Assembly (NCBI GenBank): GCA_021234155.1
Contig: JAJEKV010000015.1
Span: forward strand, 344,852 to 408,851
Direction of reading: 5' to 3'
Length of the DNA stretch: 64,000 nt
DNA from: Isoetes taiwanensis
Taxonomy: Eukaryota > Streptophyta > Lycopodiopsida > Isoetales > Isoetaceae
Positions 57,690-64,000 of the stretch are shown here, in pieces. The stretch's first letter is position 1; every line of letters begins with the position of its first letter. The position numbers were made by a program, and so were the translations under genes. The notes below the pieces were generated by a model. That model did no database searches and was not told where the DNA came from. It saw only the letters and a program-made list of their open reading frames with translations.

Positions 57690-57871
57690 TGTTGGGTTAT
57701 GGTTGGGCCTCAAATTTTCGGCACTTATGTCATGCGGACCTGCATTTGCCCTAGGATGAAGATATTCAAATATTTGTAGCTCGGTTGGGTTATGGTTGGG
57801 CCTCAAATCTTGGCACTTTATGCGGGACTGCATTTGCCCAGGATGAAGATATTCAAATATTTGTAGCTCGG
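57690..57871 (+). repeat. Tandem duplication, about 88-94-bp unit
   Basis: Two copies begin GGTTATGGTTGGGCCTCAAA and end ATATTTGTAGCTCGGT. The second lacks several bases found in the first. A pyrimidine-rich (TTTC)n/T run lies upstream at 57,345-57,382. Confidence 0.85.
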
Positions 57872-59460
57872 TAAGAACCTCTTATTTTTGTCCTGTCAAT
57901 TGCCATAGCATACTGTCCAAGGCATATGTGTCTCTCCGTGTTCCATACAATGACTCCAATGATGCAGTAGCAAACACACCCTCAATTGGGAGGAAGCACA
58001 TTAATCAAGAAGGCAAATGCTTTTGCAGGTGAGCCAAAACATCACAAGTCTTAACTGTATCAACACATGCCCCATGCAGCCTCTGTCTGGGACATGGAAG
58101 AATAGATTCGTGTTTCTATCCTTTTCGAAACTTTGAGAAACCAACATGATCGATACGTCAGATTCCTTAAGTAGATACGCCAAAAAAAAAAAGCAAAAAG
58201 AAAAGGTTAGTTCTAAAAAAGACAAGCCTTAAACAGCATTCGTCCCTCTATTTCATCTCCGAATACATGCAGAGGAGTGACCGAATTTAATTTACATTTG
58301 CATGAATCAAGTGAAGAGTGGCACAAATCCGGATGAAATTGATATCTTCAAGCTCAAGGAAGGGACTCAATTTTGGAACCAGGTAGCATCAAGATCACGT
58401 ATCTTCAATTCTTGAATGAGAGTGCACATTCTATGATAACAAGAGCTAGAGGAAGGCGAACATCGATTCTAGATTTTGCAATTGAGAATGACAACAATAA
58501 CATTGCTGGGATAGAATAGAATAGAGTTTTTTGCAGAGTTGGATGGAGATGGGGACAATGAAGAAGAGTATGGATCAGATGATTAAGGAGGGGACACAAA
58601 AGTCTTAGAAGAGTAAACGATTTTCAGATTTGTACTTTGGAGTGAGTCAGACTTTGGATCCTTTCATGAATGTATGAGTTTCAGCCAAAGCATTCAATTG
58701 TCATGAATTGTAAAATTACGTTTCTTAAGCGGTGACATTTCTAAAAAAATAAGAAACCGATAGAATCGGTTTACGGAAGTATAGTTTCGATCGCGTTTCT
58801 TAAAAGTGTGCAACCATGGTGCGGGATGGGCATGCTTTTCTGCGGTGAAGAGCGAATATTTAGAAGAGCGGATGAGATGCTAAAGGAGAAGAGGATAACG
58901 TTGATAAAGAAGGATATAATGGAGATGAAATTGAAGAAAGAAATAAAGAAGAGCGGCCGATTATCATGTTTATTTGCCCATTTTGTAGGCATGCGATCTT
59001 TGAATTTAATACCATTTGGTTTTAATTTTTTTCCTTAACACTTTCCAACTCTCGCTTTTTTTGGTTATCTTACCCGCTGCTCATCATTGAAGAACTCGCA
59101 TCTTTCTTGTTACATCATAACTTTGGGAAGCTAGCGTCTTGCTTAAGAAGGATATTTTCCAATAGACATGCAAGGTATTTAACTTGCAATAGTTCTCTAT
59201 AAACTTCTTTGAAGGCAGCTAGCTCAAATTGTTTAATGTAGCAGACTTTAATATCCCGCTCATCGACGCTTTGAATGTGATGAAACAAGATTGCCCTGAC
59301 AGATGCACCATAGAGATGTCATGGATTTTTGCAGCAAAGTCAATGACATCATAAATTATACTACCTTTAGGTGTTTAGTTTTATTGTTGTTGGATTTGAA
59401 GAGATGTAGTGGAATCTTTGAAAAGTAGTAACAGCTTTGCACATTCATTATGGTGCTCAT
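57872..59460. other. Intergenic, no gene recognised
   Basis: Frames such as 58,808-59,038 (Lys/Glu-rich) lack any motif or splice support. Confidence 0.45.
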
Positions 59461-59463
59461 TAT

Positions 59464-59640
59464 GGTGCAGGAGATGTCAAAGTGTTGACTTGGGGGTTTG
59501 GTGGCCACGGTCAGCTTGGACATGGCTTAATTAATAGTGTGAAAGTTCCTACTATTGTTGAAGCTCTAGAAGATGAGCATGTTGTGTACATAGCATGTGG
59601 AACCTCCTGGATGGCATCACTTACAATTCTATTGCTTCAA
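59464..59640 (+). pseudogene. Orphan RCC1-repeat exon
   Basis: Behind an acceptor-like GGTGCAG the plus strand encodes VKVLTWGFGGHGQLGHG, then VPTIVEALEDEHVVYIACGT and SWMASL. This is one blade of an RCC1 beta-propeller (consensus ..WG.G..GQLGHG...P..V..L....V..IACG...). RCC1 blades occur as seven repeats in exchange factors and E3 ligases. No other blade is found within several kilobases on either side, so it is most likely a captured or leftover exon. It lies between the transposase-like exons at 60.6 kb and their possible tail at 57.2 kb, on the opposite strand. Confidence 0.7.
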
Positions 59641-59751
59641 ATTCTTACACCTCTAGCTTTGCATATTCTGCACGACCTAAATTTGGACAATGAGACTAGT
59701 GATGGTAGAAACATGCCCTTTATTTCTAGTAAGGTCATTGCAATTACTTAA

Positions 59752-60616
59752 ATTGTCTATATCTACACCCCTACACCATCCTTAAGGCCCCGAAGGGGTT
59801 AACACAAACTATTAACACACAACTAACATTATTAACCATTGCATTTGACACATTCAAATTAAAATCCCCCTTAAACCCCCTTTGGTTTGGGTGCATATTC
59901 ACACAGGGGGTTACGTAGGGCAGCGAGAGCCTCAAAAAATTTACAATACATGTACATAATTAACACCATTAAGTACATTGTCCCAAACCTTATAGTATTT
60001 TGCAAACCTTAATATAACAGTACACAAAACTTGTACATGCATACCCCACAAATGAGGATCGCTATGTACGGTCCAGATCTTGGAATTGCAATGACCTTAC
60101 TAGAAATAAAGGGCATGTTTCTCCGCCGCAAGGAAAGTTCTCGTGGAAAGAACTCTTATGTGGTAACGCATATATGTGAGCTCGTTCTCCAAGTTGTTTG
60201 TGTTTATCTTCTTATGAACCTTTACATCACACTCTTGAGGAAAGCACCATGTACCATCATGAGGTACATGCCTCATGATGTCATCAAGAAGCTCACCCAT
60301 TCCTTAATGTTTTGAGTTTAGATTTTTTGTACTTAAGATAACTAAACCAAAGTACTACACTAAACTCACCAAGAGAGTGTTGTTTTGGAGAAGCATTACA
60401 TCCAAAATTTTCTTCTGAGAGAACTCGTCATGATGAGAGTATCTTTCGCATTAAGTCAAGATCTTCCCTCGAACATCCATGTACTCGGCTCCAACCAAAA
60501 AACTAATGTACTATTTTGGTGAGTAGAATCCTGACATCTTTTATTCCAATTGCATCACAAGTACCTCATTAGTGAAACATTAGCTAACTATTATTCTTTG
60601 TCACTTTAATCTATAT
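59752..60616. other. Non-coding stretch with CCCC/GGGG-rich patch
   Basis: 59,785-59,925 contains GGCCCCGAAGGGGTTAACAC and AAACCCCCTTTGGTTTGGGT. These could be element ends, but no matching inverted partner was found. Otherwise nothing is recognised. Confidence 0.35.
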
Positions 60617-60633
60617 CTAGTTTATTTTATTAC

Positions 60634-61885
60634 CTGGCAACACTGCATCCGAAAACCTTCTTAGCACCTCAGATAAGCACCATTGCACAAATTTCTGGTA
60701 ATCCTCACCTTTAAAAACGTTATAATATTTGCTTGGGGTAGCTGGCCATCGCTCGTGCCATAATTCTCTAGGTGCGGCTTCATAAATTTCTTGAACTATC
60801 TTGTCTAAACTTAAGAGGTGTTGGCTGCTTGCCTCTTGAAGGACATCTATCAGCTTCTTGACAAAGAACTTCCCTACTCCCAATAGTAAAACATGAAAAA
60901 GTTCAAAGACGAGACCCTCTGGTGGTTTAAAGCCATAAAGTCTTTGAAGGGCACATAAACAACTCTTCCCTTTAAGACCAAATGCATTAAGAACATCTGC
61001 ACTCTTTTCTAAACATCTCCACTGTTGTAAAACATCCAAGTATTCCTCGATGCTTTTCTTTGGTGCTGGTTCTTCTACTTGTTCACATGCATTGTTGAAC
61101 ACAAGTTTGACTCCACCAAACTGTTCGCTACATGTTGGAACCTCTACCGCTGATGGCTTATCTCTTGTACCGCCAACAGACATCCCAAGATCAAGTTGAG
61201 CTAGATGGTCTTCCGACCAAAACATGAGAACAACCTGCACAGGCTCTGCTATGCCTTCTAGTTGGATTCCATTCATAAAAAGAGACTTTAATTGTTGAAC
61301 AAGAGGCTGACAAAATAAGCTCATGTAATCTTCTAGCAATTAGTTAATGTGCTTAATTCCCCATTCTGGAACAAATAAGATTGGGTATGGATTCACATAT
61401 TTTTTTCCTCCATTTAGGAACATTGCATTGCAAACCATGCTAGTTCGATTACGCTTCCCTCTTGAGAACTGGAAGCCATCATGGTGACACCCAATAGCTA
61501 GATTGTTTAGATTACCCTGCAATGAGAGAAAGTCAAAACTTGTCTATATAGAAATCAGGAAAAGGTATTGTAAGGACATGTATTATGTCATTACCTTGCA
61601 AAACTTAGGTACACTTTTGATTTTACAATGACAAGAGGAACATACAAAATTATAGAGCTTAGCCTCTTCATCCCATCCTTCAGTAACTTCTTGAGCTTTT
61701 TTTGGAAAGGCTAGGTAGACTATGTTGCAACTCTCACAAATGACTGGCAGCTCCCAATAGGAGTTTGGATTAAAAAATGCTTTCCAATCTAACCATGCCA
61801 ATATTCTCAAATTGTCCCTTGTCCCCATGTGTCTTTCTCCCTCCATGCAATCCCCATTCTTGCTCGAAAAGTTGGACTTCTCCAC
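60634..61885 (-). CDS. Transposase-like protein (tnp2/Plavaka style), partial
   Basis: Two minus-strand blocks. 61,583-61,885 encodes LRILAWLDWKAFFNPNSYWE and a zinc-ribbon-like set of Cys (CESC, CSSCHC). 60,634-61,522 encodes GNLNNLAIGCHHDGFQFSRG, PYPILFVPEW and, after a frame change near 61,340, CLCALQRLYGFKPPEGLVFE followed by LFHVLLLGVGKFFVKK, ending FSDAVLPG at the donor CAG|GTAATA. A 'HHDGF' block and a '..P....H.L.LGV.K' block in this order recall the DDE-type tnp2/CACTA/Plavaka transposases. This is pattern memory, not an alignment. The TAG before 61,339 indicates either an intron or decay. Confidence 0.45.
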
Positions 61886-62145
61886 AATGTTCTTAACAGA
61901 TCTTCTAATGGCAGAAGCTCGAATTCAAGTTGTTTATCAGAGATATAAATTTTTTATTTCAGCGGCAATGGGCTTCCTAAGTCATTAAACATGATCTCTA
62001 AAATGTAGAAGTGAATGAGTTACATTGTAACGTGTTTTAAACAAATATATTTACTTGTGTAGAATTTCCTGGAGTATTAATTATCTCACTCAAAATTCAA
62101 ATAAATACATGTGCCAAGTTGAAGGTAAAGCGGTTGAGTCTGTCT

Positions 62146-62541
62146 TTAGAAGTAAATTTGCGAGACAGTCGCTATCTTCATTCTTGAAACCCTCAAATAG
62201 AAGTTGTAAGAGTTCTTCTTGACCACGAATGCTAACTTGATGCAGTTTTGCAAATTTACAATGCATAATTGCACCTTTTTGTCTATTCTTGCTTCAGTGA
62301 GATTTAAATGGTCATTTGAATTCTCCTCATCTTTGACAAGCCCCAGGTTTCCTATCATGGATGTATATCCATATTCAACTGGTGAAGCAACACATTCTTT
62401 ACTTAAAAGATCCTGCTTTTCACCTTCTTCAATCACAAGATCCTCCTTTTTATTTCCCTCTAACACTCTTAGTCTTTTGCTTCTATTTCTGCAGAAAGTG
62501 CGGGCAGAAACATCCTTACCCCCCAAAACAAGGTCTAGCAT
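62146..62541 (-). CDS. Hypothetical N-terminal exon of the transposase-like gene
   Basis: A 131-codon frame. Its first third is basic (FCRNRSKRLRVLEGNKKED) and its middle acidic (VKDEENSNDHLNLTEARIDK). It lies upstream of and on the same strand as the zinc-ribbon block at 61.9 kb, so it could be the first exon of that gene. No domain is recognised, and the join was not established. The opposite strand is also open but reads as low-complexity Ser/Leu, so I prefer the minus strand. Confidence 0.35.
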   Translation of the reverse strand: MLDLVLGGKDVSARTFCRNRSKRLRVLEGNKKEDLVIEEGEKQDLLSKECVASPVEYGYTSMIGNLGLVKDEENSNDHLNLTEARIDKKVQLCIVNLQNCIKLAFVVKKNSYNFYLRVSRMKIATVSQIYF

Positions 62542-62884
62542 TGTCGTTGGTATTGGTTATCCTGCATTGTTGTTTGCGTCAGGAAAATCATTTTTTAGAA
62601 AACACCGCCGTTCGTCTCATGAAGTCCGTCCGTCTCAGGAAATGCACTTATTGTAAAATCCTGAGGCTTACAGGTTAAAAGTTTTAAAATTTTAATAATT
62701 TTAAAGTCAAGATAATTTTGAACTCATTAATTTTAAATGTGAAAATAAACTTAGGTTATTTTTCTTAGCGAGCTGTTAGCCGATGATGAAGACGGACTGC
62801 CGACTGATGTGAAACGATGTGAGGAGCTCCGTCGAAGTTGCCAATGGATAAGGTAAGGCTTTGTTTTTAACATAACAGATTTGG

Positions 62885-63408
62885 CATACATTTCCTGTGG
62901 CTAAATTGCAAAAGAAGTAGAGGCCTTTATTTCTTTGATTTGGCTGAAATTAGTTAGTAAATTCCTTATACCTTGTTTCTGCACTGGGATATTTTACTAG
63001 TTCAGATTCATACATACAAGCAGTTTCGCTATTAAGAGAGGTCAAGTCAGTTAATAGCTCTGAATCATCTTGTTGGTCATCTAACCATCCCTCAAAGCAG
63101 GTTGAGAAGCTCTCCATTAAATCAACAGTAGTTCTGTCAGAGACATCCTCGGAAAAAACAGATGTGTTAAAGATGGAAGCTAAACTATAGTAAGCATCAA
63201 ACATGGAACTGAAGGAAAAAAGGTAAACCCCATCAGCTAATGGTATCCAATAGGACTTGACAATTTGATTATTGCATGGATACGCGCTCTGGTTGAACTC
63301 CCCACCTTGGACTGGAAACAACTCAATATCTTGAACATAACATTTTCCACAGGGCTTTTGGCACATTATGTCTATCTTGAACACATACATTTCCTGTGGC
63401 TAAATTGC
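62885..63408 (-). other. Insert-like block with a 146-codon frame between 25-bp direct repeats
   Basis: The minus-strand frame 62,950-63,390 encodes QKPCGKCYVQDIELFPVQGG, KSYWIPLADGVYLFSFSSMF and a Ser/Asp-rich tail ending SAETRYKEFTN. I do not recognise it. The block is bracketed by identical 25-bp repeats starting CATACATTTCCTGTGGCTAA (62,885-62,909 and 63,384-63,408), the second overlapping the first codons of the frame. Upstream, on the plus strand, an exon-like stretch at 62,770-62,853 (LLADDEDGLPTDVKRCEELR, donor AAG|GTAAGG) belongs to something else. Confidence 0.4.
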
Positions 63409-63539
63409 CGTGGCTAAATTTCAGATTTTACTAGCCCACATTTCTTTTTCGTTCGCTTTTCATTGTTTATTATATGTAGGTTCAGCATTTAAGATGGAAT
63501 CATTCAAAAATGATTTTCTTATACTATGCTTTCTATTCA

Positions 63540-63760
63540 TTGCAGGTGCATATTAGTTATGAACAGATCTACAATACTGAAAAATATGTAAAAATGTATC
63601 CCAGTGAACCACTATGTGGGAAGAAATTTCTCAAGAAACATTTCAAGTCAACAGGCCAATACGACATCTTCTTGGCAATAATTTTTTATTTGTTCTCTAA
63701 AGATTGCTTAACATTATTGTTTATTTCTTTATTACTGTTCTCAAAGATTGCTTATTAATA
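63540..63760 (+). CDS. Possible plus-strand exon, unidentified
   Basis: Behind an acceptor-like CATTGCAG at 63,546 the plus strand encodes VHISYEQIYNTEKYVKMYPS and FLKKHFKSTGQYDIF before running into hydrophobic AT-rich sequence. It might pair with the plus-strand exon-like stretch at 62,770-62,853. The phases agree only if the acceptor ATATTAG at about 63,559 is used. No domain is seen. Confidence 0.25.
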
Positions 63761-63842
63761 TCTAGCATTATCACCACAAGGGTTTTTTTTTGTGATTTTA
63801 TACGCTTTTTGGCATGGTTTTCCTATGATTTTAGTGCTGTAT

Positions 63843-64000
63843 TCATTGGGCCATACTAATAGTATTTCTAGAGTGCGGCTTTTTTGGAACGTTGATCTGG
63901 ATTACCTTCAACAATCTAACGGTTGTTATTCTGAGCTCTTCATTCATATGCATGAAACAAGAAACTCTGAAAAGTTTTAGTGGTGGTGTTGTCAATCCGT
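63843..64000 (-). CDS. 3' end of a reading frame cut by the window edge
   Basis: An open minus-strand frame enters from beyond the window and ends at 63,843. It encodes LKLFRVSCFMHMNEELRITT and VIQINVPKKPHSRNTISMAQ, then a TGA. A diverged copy of its last 30 or so codons and the following 60 bp occurs at about 57,200-57,300 (NKKLHSRNTL, then stop). The sequence therefore belongs to a repeated family, probably a transposon gene end. Family unknown. Confidence 0.4.
   Translation of the reverse strand, partial: GLTTPPLKLFRVSCFMHMNEELRITTVRLLKVIQINVPKKPHSRNTISMAQ

Noticed and set aside
58808-59038. Lys-rich 76-codon frame
   Set aside because: Short, without motif or splice support; probably chance in AT/purine-rich DNA.
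62219-62678. Plus-strand 145- and 105-codon frames
   Set aside because: Ser/Leu-rich low-complexity translation opposite a more protein-like minus-strand frame, with no splice support.

Overview
The window looks like nuclear DNA of a land plant with a large, repeat-rich genome. Coding DNA is sparse and split into short exons with GT-AG borders. There is one long intronless PLS-type PPR reading frame and a decayed second one. Nearly everything else is transposon, satellite, SINE-like or locally duplicated sequence. The PPR style and the amount of decayed repeats suggest a fern or another seed-free vascular plant; this is inference, since nothing seen fixes the species. No bacterial operon, rRNA, intact tRNA gene or CRISPR array was seen.

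Layout. 1-16.2 kb: no recognisable gene, several local duplications and a degenerate GAATCT-type array (13.4-14.35 kb). 16,228-21,255: a complete but decayed Ty3/gypsy LTR retrotransposon on the minus strand, with LTRs of 206 and 211 bp, an initiator-Met-type primer site, a polypurine tract and a 5-bp target duplication (ATTCT). 21.3-28 kb: tandem duplications, two tRNA-like SINE heads and a second GAATCT array followed by the same motif in inverted orientation. 28.8-30.3 kb: C-terminal exons of a minus-strand gene and a decayed reading frame. 31.2-32.7 kb: the PPR gene.

34,879-44,239 is the most interesting part: a 9.36-kb DNA transposon with 22-bp perfect terminal inverted repeats and a 4-bp target duplication (ATGA). 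It carries a plus-strand Lys/Arg-rich protein with an exon-end donor (ORF1). On the minus strand it carries a multi-exon gene whose exons encode an N-terminal region, a RING-type zinc finger, an FCP1/HAD phosphatase-like domain and a Ulp1/SENP cysteine protease. Several splice phases agree across the exons, so the domains may belong to one polyprotein. Between the two convergent genes lies a 2.7-kb array of about 370-bp units with pol III-type boxes, five direct and then about three inverted. A 323-bp MITE with a related terminus and its own 4-bp duplication (TTTA) sits inside an exon of the minus gene. The gene also has an in-frame stop and a frameshift, so this copy is probably dead, but the family looks worth defining.

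44.4-53.6 kb: a probable Helitron 3' end, scattered exons of an unidentified minus-strand gene with a tandemly duplicated exon, and a PPR pseudogene. 53.8-55.8 kb: two microRNA-precursor-like foldbacks and an 847-bp element with 18-bp inverted ends. 56.6-64 kb: minus-strand exons resembling a tnp2/Plavaka-type transposase and its C-terminal tail, an orphan RCC1 repeat exon and further unidentified exons running to the window edge.
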